64,000 nt of DNA, taken from positions 57,688,001 to 57,752,000 of the forward strand of contig JAZBRS010000060.1 of the NCBI GenBank assembly GCA_037176725.1, given 5' to 3'. This document shows, in pieces, positions 33,766 to 46,400 of the stretch (its first letter is position 1; every line of letters starts with the position of its first letter). The notes below the pieces were generated by a model, which ran no database searches, had not been told where the DNA came from, and was given only the letters and a program-made list of their open reading frames with translations. Position numbers and translations under genes: made by a program. This DNA is from Posidonia oceanica (Eukaryota > Streptophyta > Magnoliopsida > Alismatales > Posidoniaceae).

Positions 33766-34868
33766 AAATGCTCCTGCACTGCCTGAACAAATCAGAGGCT
33801 GATACGTTGATGCTTCAAGTGCATGCGGGGACTTGCGGCCCGCACATGAATGGCGTCCTCCTGGCCAAGAAGATAATGCTGCAAGGATGCTACTGGCTAA
33901 CTATGGAAGCAGACTGCTGCCGATTCGTGCACAGATGCCACAACTACCAAGTGCATGGCAACTTCATTTGGGCGCCCCCTCAAGAATTGCATAGCATGTC
34001 GTCACCATGGCCCTTCTCCACCTAGGGGATTGATGTCATTGGCGCCATCCATCCTCCAGCTTCTAACGGTCATCGTTACATTCTGGTAGCGATTGATTAC
34101 TTTACCAAGTGGGTGGAAGCGACCTCCTACAAAACAGTGACTGCCGTGGCTACAGAAAAGTTCATCAGAAACAATATCATAGCCCGGTATGGAGTCCCGC
34201 ATGCAATTATATCTGACAATGGCACAAATTTCATTGCTAAGAGGATTGAAGACTATCTGCAGAAGTTCAGTATCAAACACCACAGATCCTCGCCTTACCG
34301 GTCGCAGATGAACGGTGCAGCAGAGTCCGCCAACAAAAACCTGGTCAAGATCCTAAAGAAGATGGCAGAAACTCATAAGGACTGGCACGACAAGCTTCCT
34401 TATGTACTCTGGGCGTATAGGACATCCATCCGGACTTCAACAGGTGCCACCCCATACTCTCTGGTGTATGGCATGGAGGTGGTGTTGCCTATCGAGGTAG
34501 AGATCTCGTCGCTGCGGATCCTACAGGAAGCTGAGTTGGAAGAAGCAGAATGGGTCAAAGACCGCTGCGTCCAACTGAATCTGATTGATGAGCACAGGCT
34601 GCAAGCTATGCATAATGCTCACTGCTACCAAAAGAGAATGGCCAGGTCATACTTGAAGAAGGTTTAGCCAAGCGGATTCCAATTAGGGGACCTTGTTCTG
34701 TGCGCGATTCACTTGCCTGATGGTCGAGGGAAATTCCGACCTAACTGGCGTGGCCCCTTTGTGGTCAAGCAAGTCTTTTCGGGCGGCGCTGTAACTCTTG
34801 AGGATATGGATCAGGTCGAGCAGTCTAAGCCAGTCAACCTCTGCTACCTCAAGAAGTACTATCAGTAG
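33766..34868 (+). pseudogene. Element A integrase
   Basis: The N-terminal zinc domain has HAGTCGPH and CHNYQ; D reads CHNCQ, so A has lost the last zinc-binding Cys. The catalytic core keeps D (34095, IDYFTKWVEA), D (34215, SDNGTNF) and E (34323, AAESANK). The C-terminal part has GDLVLCAIHLPDGRGKFRPNW and ends KKYYQ at TAG 34866-34868; D ends at the same residue with TGA, so this is the true pol end. Stops at 34023 (TAG, where family members have Trp and D has TGA) and 34665 (TAG). Integrase would insert the cDNA, making the 5-bp duplications seen in this window. Confidence 0.93.
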
Positions 34869-36345
34869 CCCAAGGCGGCCCCGTTGTAGACGCTTCCTCC
34901 CATCCATACAGTTGCATTCTCACTCCTTACATTCTCATCCTACCTGCATCTTCTATCTTATCTCCTACCTCTATTCCTGTACATTCGCTTATGCTTCTTC
35001 TATCACATCTTCTATCACATTTCATCCTCTCCATACATCATCTCTTTTCAAATCATCATCGTCATCCTCTCAAACCACGCATTGCATTTTCTGCCCGGTG
35101 ATGAAAACCGGAAGTGCTTGCCTGCTCTGGAAGGAGTCCACCTTGCCTCACCCGGCACTACTTAGATGTCTTAGCTAGTGAGGGAGCCACCATCAATCAG
35201 GACAGGCGAACTGCCTAAACTCGTAGCACATACACCTCTGAGGGAGAAAAAATGCTAGGATGTGAGTTCGAAAAAAAAAGTGAGAATAGACATCTAGGCT
35301 TGGGCACATCAAAACGAACAGAAGACGAAGACAGAAGCCGGCCCTAGAGATAGGGGTGTGTAGTCTAACCTTGCTCCTCCAGCTCATCGCATAGCGGACC
35401 CAAAGCCCACATCCATTACAACCTAAACACCCTTCCTTTTACCTCCAAAATGAGGATAGCAAAAGCCTGAAAAAAAAAAGAAAAAAAAAGAAGAAAAAAA
35501 AAAAAGAGTAGAAAGGAAAAAGAAGCCAAGCAAACAAAAAAAAGAAGAGAAAAAGCAAGCAAAGAAAAGAAAAAAGAAAGAAAAGAAAAAGGGTTGGACA
35601 AGAATCAGCCCGAAAATACAGGCAATATCATCCCCCCGTGCCTTAGAGGAAAACCAAGGGTGTAAGCCTAAAAAGGTTCACACCTCCCACCTCAAAAGCA
35701 AACACTTACCATCTCCTAGCTAGGGGCAGAGAAAGCCTGCACACCCATGAGGGAGAAAACAAAAAAAGAGAGCAGAAAAAGTAGGTAACCTGTCCTCACC
35801 GCACCACCACCTGTATACTGCCAACACCCATTTCGGAGTGCCACCAGCAAGCTAAGAGTCCAAGTGGGGCCCAGTGAGTCAAGGACTACTCCCTTCCTCT
35901 ACGGCAGGCATCAAAGCACTTCGTATACTGAGGGCACCAAAGCATACTAATCATTTCTTAAGCATATCAACCTGCATCATGCATATCTGCATCATCCAAT
36001 CATCTCTTCCCTTCTTCTGATCATTCCGCTCTGCAACTTGCCTCGACTCTGAGACAGTACCTCTTGCCAAGCACGCGTTGACGTCGCTCGAGCTGCGCTG
36101 GTCCAGATCTCCTGCCAGTCCTCGCCCCCGTGTCAACAAGACTGCTACAGAACCCCCTTGCTTATGTGTGCTTAGCTGCTATATTCTGATATTAACTACT
36201 GAATATATATTGAATTGCTTTATCAGCTTCAGACTCTGCTTTCACTTAGAGATTATATGCCTGTGTGGTCTGACTATCTACAACATTGATAACAGGTACC
36301 TTAAAGCTTTGCAGCATCTGTCTGTTCCACCCTGCGGCCTGCACC
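34869..36345 (+). other. Element A post-integrase spacer
   Basis: No credible ORF. Stretches match the corresponding minus-strand spacer of D (for example the GCTTGCCTGCT...CTTAGATGTCTTAG...GGGAGCCACC region at 35115-35190 against 57840-57930, and GAGTGCCACCAGC...GATACTGAGG at 35835-35935 against about 57280-57380). 35465-35600 is an almost pure A/G tract. Homology to D fades after about 35960, where the accessory-gene module begins. Confidence 0.6.
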
Positions 36346-37539
36346 ATGGGTTATCCTACTCTTGAAACCCCAGTGCACTGTTCTAAAGCCCTACGGGGTT
36401 GGACAGGCAAGCTTACTCAGGAAGACTGTGAGAAGCTGCGCCTCTGGGGCATACCTACAAAATTGCTGAAGGCGGTTGATGTCGAAGTGAACCGTTACCT
36501 TCTGTGCGCTGCCACAAGATTCTGGAAGCCGGCGTACCATGTCTTCCGCTTCAAAAGGACTGAACTGACACCAACTCTGGAGGAGGTGCGCCGCATCTAT
36601 GGCTTCTCCCGGCTGATGGGACCGCCCATTTTCATGAGGCACGACAAGTACATAGCGGTCCTTTGCAAGCTATTTGGGCTATCTACTGACCAGTGCCAGC
36701 AAAGACTGATCTGCACCAGCGGCCTCACGCCCATGCTACGCCTGCATTACTTTGATGAGATCATAGACAAGCGCGCTGAGCTCGGAGATGATCTGTGGCT
36801 TCGGGGATTTGTCACCCGATTTCTGGGAGAACTGATATTCACTCACGGCCAGATGATAGTTGCAATAGAAGTCGCTGAAATCGCACTAGCTGTGGTGACT
36901 AGGCAGATCGACCTAGCACCAGTCGTCTTGGCTGAAACTTATTGCGGGCTGGACCGCATCTCTCACCGCTGCCACTACTTCCATGACTGCGGAGTGCTAG
37001 TACAGATCTGGCTGGCTGCACATCTGGAGCTGAACTTACTATGCCCCCGAGGCCACGCTATCGAAACATACTGCAATAGCGGCCATGCCAGGACAATCAA
37101 GAAAGTCCCCGAAGAATACAAGAAGCTATCTGAGCTGACTGATGACACCGTCACATGGCGCATCATTCCATCTACGGCTGAGCCTTTTACCATCTTCTTC
37201 GACACTCGCGATGCGCGACTTGTGGTGCTGCCTGGATTCACCAGAGGCGTGGAGTATCACCCCATCCGGGTCATGCGGCAGTTCGGCCTTTAGTAGGGCG
37301 CTTTCATAGATAGCACAGCCCCAAGGCTCCTTCAAGTATATCCTTTTGGCTCAATATCTGCTACAACTAAGCTGGTTGATCTTATGCAGCATGGAGTGCG
37401 GTCTACTGACCTGGCATCTGTGCAAGGCTCGGGATGCACTCCCGAATATCTGACGGAGGTACAAGCACTCTGGCCTATCAGTGAGATACCTCCTGGTGCT
37501 CCCCAATTCCCTGACTCCAGAAAGGCAAAGAAAGCCTAG
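36346..37539 (+). pseudogene. Element A accessory ORF: plant-mobile-domain-like (DUF7745-type), sense, intronless
   Basis: ATG 36346 (MGYPTLETPVHCSKAL) opens an uninterrupted 315-codon frame to TAG TAG at 37291-37296; the homologous reading continues (GAFIDSTAPRLLQ...) to TAG 37537. Family motifs: LRLWGIPTKLL, ATRFWKPAYHVFRF, LTPTLEEVRRIYG, DDLWLRGFVTRFLGELIF, GHARTIKKVPEEYKKL. It aligns along its length with D's gene at 55184-56639, but lacks both introns that D has (after ATG and before IWLAAH), each lost exactly. It lies downstream of INT on the same strand as pol. No known catalytic residues; related plant mobile domains occur in transposons and in host silencing proteins (MAIN/MAIL1), so a role in countering or using host silencing is possible but unproven. 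Confidence 0.8.
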
Positions 37540-37964
37540 ACCGACTAGAGCGTCCATGTAACTGTCTGCTTGTTTTATGCTGTAAACTTTTGACCTGCCA
37601 CAGGCATGTAATCAAGTTCAATCAATACAAAACTGTTTTGAGCCACCTGTTTGCACTCCAAATCTGCTTCAAGTGCATGCATGATCATATCAATCATATC
37701 TGCAGGGCCCCTGGCCAGACTTGCTGCCAAACACTGCAGGAAAGTCCTCCTCAATCAACCCAAGTGCTGACCCATGCCATCCGAGCAAGCAAAGCTGCCG
37801 GGCACCGTCATCCAGATCTTCTCTAGCAGGCTGGCACCCCTAACTGCCCGACGATAGGTCCGTCAACTTGTCACCCTCGGGCTAGTACCCCAAACTACTC
37901 GTCTGGCAAACACGTCAGTTTTGTCTTCACCCTCTGTTTTTGATGCTAAGGACGCGCTGGCCAA
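37540..37964 (+). other. 3' flank of element A accessory ORF
   Basis: No ORF of note. 37600-37640 (CATGTAATCAAGTTCAATCAATAC) resembles D's gene 3' end (CTTGTAACTGAGTTTCAATG near 56695), consistent with a shared ancestral 3' UTR and polyadenylation region. Confidence 0.5.
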
Positions 37965-37991
37965 CCCCTGGTATCATCCTGATACCAGGGG
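37965..37991. promoter_or_regulatory. Perfect 12-bp stem-loop CCCCTGGTATCA/TGATACCAGGGG
   Basis: Arms 37965-37976 and 37980-37991 with a TCC loop. A second hairpin CCCATGATA/TATCATGGG follows (38034-38042/38050-38058). The same CCCCTGGTATC stem recurs twice in D at the equivalent place (48849-48877, 49008-49037). Not followed by a T-run, so not a bacterial-style terminator. Confidence 0.8.
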
Positions 37992-38085
37992 CATCTTTTG
38001 ATCGCCCCTTGGTATCATTATCCCTCTCTTTCCCCCATGATATTCCTGGTATCATGGGATGATTCGCCCTCGTGAAACTCATTCA

Positions 38086-38738
38086 TTTGCCAGCCGATAA
38101 GTCCGAATCTTATCATCTCTTTCCCTTTGCCGGCCGATAAGTCCAATATCTTATCATTCCTTCATCTTCTCTTTGCCGGCCGATAAGTCCGACATCTTAT
38201 CATTCTATTCTCTTTCCCTTTGCCGGTCGATAAGTCCGATATCTTATCATTTCTTTCCCTTTGCCGGCCGATAAGTCCGATATCTTATCATTCCTTCATC
38301 CTCTCTTTGCCGGCCGATAAGTCCGATATCTTATCATTCTATTCTTTTATTCATTTGCCGGCCGATAAGTCCGATATCTTATCATCTCTTTCCCTTTGCC
38401 GGCCGATAAGTCTGATATCTTATCATTCCTTCATTCTCTCTTTGCCGGCCGATAAGTCCGACATCTTATCATTCTATTCGTTTATTCATTTGCCGGCCGA
38501 TAAGTCCGATATCTTATCATCTCTTTTCCTTTGCCGGCCGATAAGTCCGATATCTTATCATTCCTTCATCCTCTCTTTGCCGGCCGATAAGTCCGATATC
38601 TTATCATTCTATTCTTTTATTCATTTGCCGGTCGATAAGTCTGATATCTTATCATCACTTTCCGTTTACCGGCTGATAAGTCTGATATCTTATCTTCTCT
38701 TTCCCTTTGCCGGCCGATAAGTTCGATATCTTATCAAT
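38086..38738 (+). repeat. Tandem array 1: GATAAG...CTTATC hairpin units
   Basis: About 15 copies of TTGCCGGCCGATAAGTCCGA followed by TATCTTATCATT, with spacings alternating between about 43 and 47 bp. Each unit has the arms GATAAG and CTTATC round an 8-base loop. It is followed by a short ATCA/ATCAATCA microsatellite (38738-38868). ORFs through it (38220-38720) are repeat artefacts. Confidence 0.9.
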
Positions 38739-38879
38739 CTTTTTCTTATCAATCTCTTTCAATTATCAATCAATCTCTTCCTTATCAATCTTTTCCTTAT
38801 CAACCTTTTTCTTATCAATCAATCAATCAATCTTTTTCTTATCAATCAATCAATCAATCAATCAATCACTGCTCTTTTC

Positions 38880-39937
38880 GGTTGATAGGACCGTAAACTA
38901 TCATCTTGGGTTGATATCCAAAACTATCCCGTAGTTGTGTTATACAGCTAACATCCAGTAACTGTCCCTCGTAATTGCACCCTCCAGTTGATAGGGCCGT
39001 AAACTATCATTCTCTGGCTGATGATCCAAAACTCATCCTTGGCTGATATCCAAAACTATCACTTGCAATTACGTTATACAGCTGATATCCAGTAACTATC
39101 CCTTGCAATTGCTCTTTCCGGTTGACAGGACCGTAAACTTTCGCTCCCAGTTGATAGGCCCGTAAACTATCGCTCCCGGTTGATAGGATCGTAAACTATC
39201 ACTTGCAATTGCATTATACGGCTGATAACCAGTAACTATCCCTCATGATTGTGCTTTCTGGTTGATAGGACCATAAACTATCGCTCCTGGTTGATAGGAC
39301 CGTAAACTATTGCTCCCGGTTGATAGGTCCGTAAACTATCGCTTCCGGTTGATAGGACCATAAACTATCGCTACGCCAATCATGTTATACGGCTGATATC
39401 CAGTAACTATCACTCGCAAATGCCCTTTCCGGTTGATAGGACCGTAAACTATCGCTTCCGGTTGATAGGACCGTAAACTATCACTCCCGGTTGATAGGCC
39501 CGTAAACTATCGCTCCCGGTTGATAGGCCCGTAAACTATCGCTTTCGGTTGATAGGACCGTAAACTATCATTCTCTGGTATTTGTGTTATACGACTGATA
39601 ACCAGTAACTATCACTCATGGATTGTGCTTCCGGTTGATAGGACCGTAAACTATCGCTCCCGGTTGATAGGCTCGTAAACTATCGCTCCTGGTTGATAGG
39701 TCCGTAAACTATCGCATCTGGTTGATAGGACCATAAACTATCCTACACAATCATGTTTTACGGCTGATATCCAGTAACTATCACTCACAACTGCACCCTC
39801 CAGTTGATAGGACCGTAAACTATCGCTTCCGGTTGATAGGTCTGTAAACTATCGCTTCCGGTTGATAGGTCCGTAAACTATCGCTTTCGGTTGATAGGAC
39901 TGTAAACTATCCGACCGATAAGTCCGACATCTTATCA
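38880..39937 (+). repeat. Tandem array 2: GATAG...CTATC hairpin units
   Basis: About 30 copies of GGTTGATAGGACCGTAAACT followed by ATCGCTCCC (about 30 bp), with interspersed variants GGCTGATATCCAGTAACTATC. Arms GATAG/CTATC enclose about 9 bases. A single array-1 type unit closes it (39913-39937). Hypervariable arrays between the last ORF and the 3' LTR are known in plant LTR elements as a source of satellites. Confidence 0.9.
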
Positions 39938-40454
39938 CCCTCTTCGCGCGACTTTGTCCATGGAAGACAAAGTCCCGCATCCCCTTGCGATAGGAGAGTC
40001 GGCCCCTCTCCCCTCGCGCTCCTTTTTGCTAGCTTGCTCCCCAGGTGAGGACAAGCTGCACTTTTCTTTCTCGCCCTGTCGCGCAAATTTAGATTAGCAG
40101 CTAGGTCTTTGCGTTACATCGCGGTTCTCTTTTAGCATTTCTTTCGCATCATCTTTGCACTTTCTTTTCTAGCACTGCATACTAGTCCAACATCATCATC
40201 ATCTTGTACTGCATCAGCATTTTTAGCTGTACTAACTTTTGCACTAACATTTGCATTGCATTTGCATTAGCATGCATTGCATACATTGCATCTCATCCAT
40301 CTGCACTTGCACTTTGCATTACGGCAACGAGCTGCGACTTTCGGTGCATCCGTCGAATAAGTAACTCCCGCCTATAGCAAACTTCTGCTCCTGTCGGTCA
40401 GATGGGGTGTCTTATCAACCCAGAGCAGTGGCCTCGCTTCGCTTGACCTCGCTC
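39938..40454 (+). other. Element A pre-PPT region
   Basis: No ORF. 40250-40320 is rich in GCATT phrases. 40318-40375 (CATTACGGCAACGAGCTGCGACTTTCGGTGCATCCG...) matches D just above its PPT (reverse complement of about 48430-48490), so this part is conserved between the two elements while the arrays between are not. Confidence 0.6.
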
Positions 40455-40467
40455 AGGGAGGGACATT
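40455..40467 (+). other. Polypurine tract of element A
   Basis: AGGGAGGGA (40455-40463) ends four bases before the 3' LTR start TGTTGACACC at 40468. It is preceded by GCTC, and D has GCTCAGGGAGGGGCATC at the same position. It would prime plus-strand synthesis. Confidence 0.85.
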
Positions 40468-43400
40468 TGTTGACACCCCATTTTGATAGGCTGAATCAAT
40501 TGAAATCCTCTGGTGACTTCTATATCCAAATCTAGGTCCAAACCTACACATTCCTTTTCATTCTTCTCTTCAAGACAAGCCCAAACTTAACCTAGAATCA
40601 CACCTCTTTTCCAAGCCCAAAAAAACTACCCAAAAATCATAGGAAAACTCACCATTCCCAACTTAACAAACCTACCAAAAATCCTTAGAAATTTCAAACC
40701 AAAACCACTCCCCAAAATCCTAGAAAACCTAGGTAAAACTACCCTTTTTCTACACCTCAAAACCCTTCCAAAACTTTCCCAAATCCAAACCCAAACCTTA
40801 GGTCCAATACTAGAGATCCTAGGCTGCACACTCCCCAAATTTAACCTATTTTCCAAACCTCTAACCCCTTCTTTTACCTAAATTATCCTTTTCTCTTTCC
40901 TGGATTATTCTTTTCTCTCTCCTCTCTCTCCTGATTATTCCCCTTCTTTTCACTCCCTTCTCTCTCTTCTTCTTGCCTGGCTATGGGCCCACCTTGTGCA
41001 TCTATCTCTTCTGCATTTTATTTGTATTTTTATTTTATTTTTAGCTTATTCTTTGATTTTCTAGTATTTATTTTCCTTCTCCTCCTCTCTTTTTTCTTTA
41101 CTCCTTCATTTCTCCCTTTTCTTCTTTCTCTTTCTTTTCTTTTCCTTTCTTCCACTAAACCCTCAAAAAACCATTATAACCCTTTATAACTCTAAAAAAA
41201 AAGAAAAACTAATCAAAATCCTAAAAAGAAATAATTAAAAAAAACTTAAACAAACAATTAAAAAACAAAAATCTAACAAGATCCTATTAAAACTAAAAAC
41301 TAAGAATGCAAGCTAAAAAATATAAAACTAATAAAAAAAAAATGCTATAAAATCAAGCAAAAATCAAAATATGACCAAAACAAACCAAAAGCAAAAATCC
41401 TACTAAAAATAATAAAAAAAAAACAAATCCTAAAAAGAGAGAAAACAATTAAAGATACTAAGACAACGAATTAAGGGAAAAAACCTAACTAAACAAATCT
41501 AAAAGGAACAATTTAAAAACTTATTTAAAAAGAAGAAAAGAAACAATCAAAAATTTAAAAAAACACTTAATTAAAAACTTAACAAGAAAAACTTAACTAA
41601 AAAATATTAAAAGAACTTAACTAATAAAATTAAAAACAAATCAAAGAAGACTTAAGAAAAAATCCTAAAAACTAAAACACCTCCTAACTAATTACAACCT
41701 TTGAGAAGCCTAATCAAAAACCCCAACTTAACAACAAAAACTTAACAAGAAAAACTTAACTAAAAAACAACTTAAAAACTTAACAAACATTTAAACAAAA
41801 TCAAGAAACAAATTAAAGGAAAATTTAAATCCAAACTCAAATCAAAACTAAAACTATTTCTAACCCTAATTAACCAATTAAAAACAACCATTAAAAACCT
41901 AATAAAAAAAACCTAACTTAAACAACTACCTTAAAAACATTTTCGAATCTTTTTTTTCTATTTTTATTTTTATCTTTATTTTAATTTTCTTCTTCTACCT
42001 CTTCTTCCTTTCCTCTTCTTCCTTTCTTCCTTTCTTTTTTTATTTCTTTTGGTCCGGCCCATCAGGCCCTTCTCCCCCTCCTTCCTTCTTTTCTTTCTTT
42101 CTTTTTTCTTTTCCTCCGCACAGCCCGGCCCACAGTCCTCCCCTTCTTCCTTCCTTCTTCTTCTTCTTCTTCCTCAATTCTCCCTTCCCGCCAGCTCTCC
42201 ATCCTGCCGTTCAAATTCAATTTCCTCCTTCCCCCTCTGTCCAATCGGCACCAGCTCATCCTCCTCCTCTCTCTTCTCTCTGCGGATCTCCCGGGGGGCA
42301 TTAACTACCCATCGCCTCTGGTCGTCCTCCCTCTGCAAGCTGTAGCCCGTGCCGGTGGGAATTCAAATCCCACTACGCGCTCGTTTCCTTCCTCCAGCCC
42401 CTGTTAAAACCTCACCTCTTCTCCTCCTTCACTGCCTTTTGTCGTCCTGAGAGAGAGAGCATCCAGAGCACCCGAGAACCACCCAATCCTCTCCTTCTTC
42501 CTCTGCAAATTCAGCCCTCTTCTTCCTCTTTCATTCCACCCAATCCAGCACCCGTTCCAGACCACAAACCACTCCCAATTCCTCCCCCAATCTCACCCAG
42601 AATCCCAACATCACAGCCCCTCCATTCCACAGCCAATCCACCCCAGAAATCACCTCGACACTTCCATTTTTCACCACAGCAATCCATCATCACTCCCCCT
42701 GAAATTCCAAGCACACTGCCCACCGAAATTGACCCAAACTCCAGCATCCAACTCCCCTGAACATCACCTTCTCAAACCACCAAGCCTTCACCCCCTCCAC
42801 AGCCGGAACCCATCACTTCAAACACCTACAACCTTTTCTGTCTAGAAATTCCCCCAGCACCAATCTTCTTCTCCAGCCCTCCACCAGCCCTTCCAAGCAT
42901 CCCTACACCTTCACTGAGCAACCAGATGCTCGCCGGCACCCTCCAATTGATCCGGAGGGCAACGTACAGTTCTCCCCACCTCAAGTGACTTGCTATGAAC
43001 CCAAAACAGCCATTTCTTCCTCCGGTCGTCGAAGCTCCGTTCCAACTGCCCAGGAAGCTCCGGAGGATCGCACTGAGCAGATCCGGACAATCGCAGCCCG
43101 TCGACGACGCCTGTAGCAGCTGGACCAAGCTCACTGCCTTCTACAAAATCAACCGACGTCAGGAGGACTTCCCAGCTAGCGAAATAGGTAATCTTCTTCA
43201 TCCCTTGGCTAGCTCTCTCCCCCTCTTGCTTTTCCGACCGTTAGACTAGGGTTTCCCTCCCTTTGTGCCGAAGTCAGCACCGTCGTTGACCTCTTCTTCT
43301 CCGGTGAGCTCTGAGCTCGGATCGCCGTTCTAGTAGCAGAACTCCGCTCCGTTGATGGCCCGAGGTCCGCACGACCTCTAGGAGCACAGCCATGCTCTCA

Positions 43401-46400
43401 GAATGCTCCCTCGATGCTCCGATCACCTGCTTTGCCTTCGGACACCCTGCAGACTGCCGTCGTCTTCCCCGGCCATCCTCAGGCCACGTCACACCTCGCC
43501 GACGCCGCTCTAGTCTCCGCACGCCTCCGGAGCATGATGCCCGCCGCTCAGCGCCGCTCCAGCATCCCTCTTCCGCCGTTCATGGCCACTGGTAGCAGTT
43601 GCTACAGTGTCCATGGCCGCTGAGTTTACTGTGCATTTATTTTTATCTACTATGCTAATTTTGCCATGTATTGCATTTTTACCTCCTGTTTTTATTTTAT
43701 TGCTTTCCAGTCCTACCATCGTTTAAGATTCATTTAAGTTTGAATTTAAATCATATGAAATTGCATGAAAAACCTAAAAATCTGCTTAATTGCTAGTTAG
43801 TCCTCCTGCTGTGTTTTCCTTTTAGATTTATTTTAGTTCAGCCCCAGCATGTTTTTTATTTTCATTTCAGTCCTCTGCTGTTACAGTTTATTTATTTTTC
43901 TTTACATTCAGCCCAGTTATTTATTTTATTTACATTCTAGTCCATTTACAGTTCATTTAAGTTTCTGCTCATTTACTTTCTAGTCCAGTTGTTTATTTTA
44001 TTTACTTATTAGTCCTGCAGTAGTTCAAATATAGATTTTCTTCTTTATTTTTTTAGTCCTGTGGCTTTTTATTTTTGCATTTCAGTCCTTTGGTTGTTAA
44101 TCTCATTTAATACTCTGATTTTACCTTAGTATATTGCATTTTAGCCCTGTCTTTTACTTTATTTGCGTTTTAGTCCTCTGATCTGTTGATAAATCATTTT
44201 ATTTTCCATCTTTTCTTACTGCATTGCATTTTTTTCCCATGCTTTTTGATTTTTGCACATAGGTCCTTCATTGGCATGCACAGCATCTGTTTTCCAGCTT
44301 TTTTCCTTATAAAATTGTATTTTAGACCCTACATGTTTTAAAATTACACATAGTCCTCTGCATGTTTAGAAAACTCATTTAAATGCATACTTGTGCTTAT
44401 AAAATTGCATTTTAGACCCTGCATATTTAAAAATTGCACATAAGTCCACTGATTAATTCATAGACCATTTAAAATCACAGTTTTACCTTATAAAATTGCA
44501 TTTCAACCCCTGCATGTTTTCAAATTGCACATTAGTCATCCACATGATTTCAAAACTTATATTAATGCATGTTTACCTTATTAAATTGCATTTTAAACCC
44601 TGCATTTTTATTAAATTTCATTCAGACCCCTAAGTTTTCAAAAACCTTGCATATAAGCCCCTAACTTTTCAAAATTCTTGCATTTAGGTCCTTAACTTTT
44701 TCAAAAATTGCATATAGGCCCCTAAGTTTTCTGAAAAGTCATTTTTAGGTCATTTTCTTGCATTTTCGCATGCAGTGCACCCATGCATCTTTGCATTTGG
44801 CATTTTTGCACACATTAAGCACACTTAGCTCCCATTTACATGGGAGGACCTGTTTTGCACACCCCTAGGACCTCCTTTACACTTAGATCCATTTTTCTCC
44901 TCTGTTCTGGCCCCTCTGCCATGAAACCAGCATATCTTCTGATCTGGCCGCTGGATCTTCTCAACCAAGCTACCTGGATGACTCCGGTGGAGCGCTCTTC
45001 CTCATGGACCAAACATTTCTCCGATTAGGCTTCAGATTTCCAAGGTAAGTCCTTCTGAACCCCTGCACAGCATACATTTGCTCATCATTTGCATTGCATG
45101 CATTGTTTTTGCTTCCCGCTTTCTCGAGCATATAGATCAAGACCCTCTTCCTATCTATCAACTCTGTCCCCCCTTTTCGCGTACTCTTGGTATCTTTGGG
45201 TTGTGTTTTCCCTGGATTCACTACTAATTGCGACTTCCTTCTCCTTTTCCACGATTCGATCGCATCGCGAGCTTTTGATAGCATGCGAGACATATCGTGG
45301 GACACTTTGGTGGGAAACAGTCACAAGACAGTGGTGATTCCTCCACTTGCTTCCTTTCCCCTTTGTAGGTCTTCACACCTACATTGCGTGGTCTTTAAGC
45401 GGCGCTTGTTCTTACACTTGCATCGTTTGCCTCCCCTTTGCTTCTCTTGCTCTTCCTCTTTGCATCTGCATCTGCATGGCTTTATCGATGTTTTATTTCG
45501 CTTGCTTTGGCACCGTTTTGCGTACCTGCATCGCTTTTGGCACCGTTTCGCGTGCCTGCTTTGTTTCTCGTACCGTTTTGTGTGTCGCTTCTATTTCTTG
45601 CATCGTTTCGCGTGCCGATCTTGTTTTCTTGCATTGTTTTGCGTGCTGATCTCGTTTTCTCGCACCGTTTTGCGTGTCGATCTTGTTTTCTCGCACCGTT
45701 TGTCGTGTCTGCTTTGTTTCTCTCATCGTTTCGCTGTTGCTCCCGTTTCTCGCATTGTTTTGCGTGTTTTATGTTGTTTTCTCTTGCATGTCGCCCGCAT
45801 TGCTTGGTTTTACCACCATTTTGCTTTTCCGCTTGCATTTGCATATAGGGCAGTGATGCTTACTGCCTGGAGTTCTCACGAACTAGGGTTCGTCTGGTTC
45901 AGAACACAGACAGTGTTGTTGAGCGCTTAGACTGCACGTTTACTTCCCTACATTGCATCCCTTCACTTAGAGCACACCTTCGAGCATTCATTTAGGCATT
46001 CAATGGCACTTAGGCATTCAAACCTGCATTTCCCTGCGTATGCGAGCGTAACCCTAGAAAGACCAATTCTCGGGCGTGTCGGGGGTGCCTAACACCTTCC
46101 CCGCACGTAACAGGAGTCCTTGCCCAGTCTTTTGGCCCGTAATGACCATATTGCCCTTATCCTAGGCATGAGTCATTTCATTTGCATTCATTTGCATTTG
46201 TTTCCCTTTGCATTGCTTCCTTTGCTTGGTTTTACATGTTAATTCACGCATTTCCCCCGGTTTTCCATGTCTCCCGATAATAGACACGGTGGCGACTCTG
46301 AATTGTCTTATCTTCTTCTTTTCTTATCTTTTCTCCTCTGTTTCAAGTGTTTTCGAGTTGAGCTTTCCTCCTCGGACATAGCCGCTTATAGTAAGCCTGA

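Noticed and set aside
36346..37539. Accessory ORF as an ordinary host gene
   Set aside because: It lies between INT and PPT of a complete element with matching LTRs and duplications, and has an intron-containing homologue at the equivalent place in element D.
37965..37991. Rho-independent terminator
   Set aside because: The stem lacks a following T-run and the sequence is plant nuclear DNA.
38086..39937. CRISPR-like look of regularly spaced repeats
   Set aside because: Spacers are not unique; units are contiguous tandem repeats in a plant retrotransposon 3' region.
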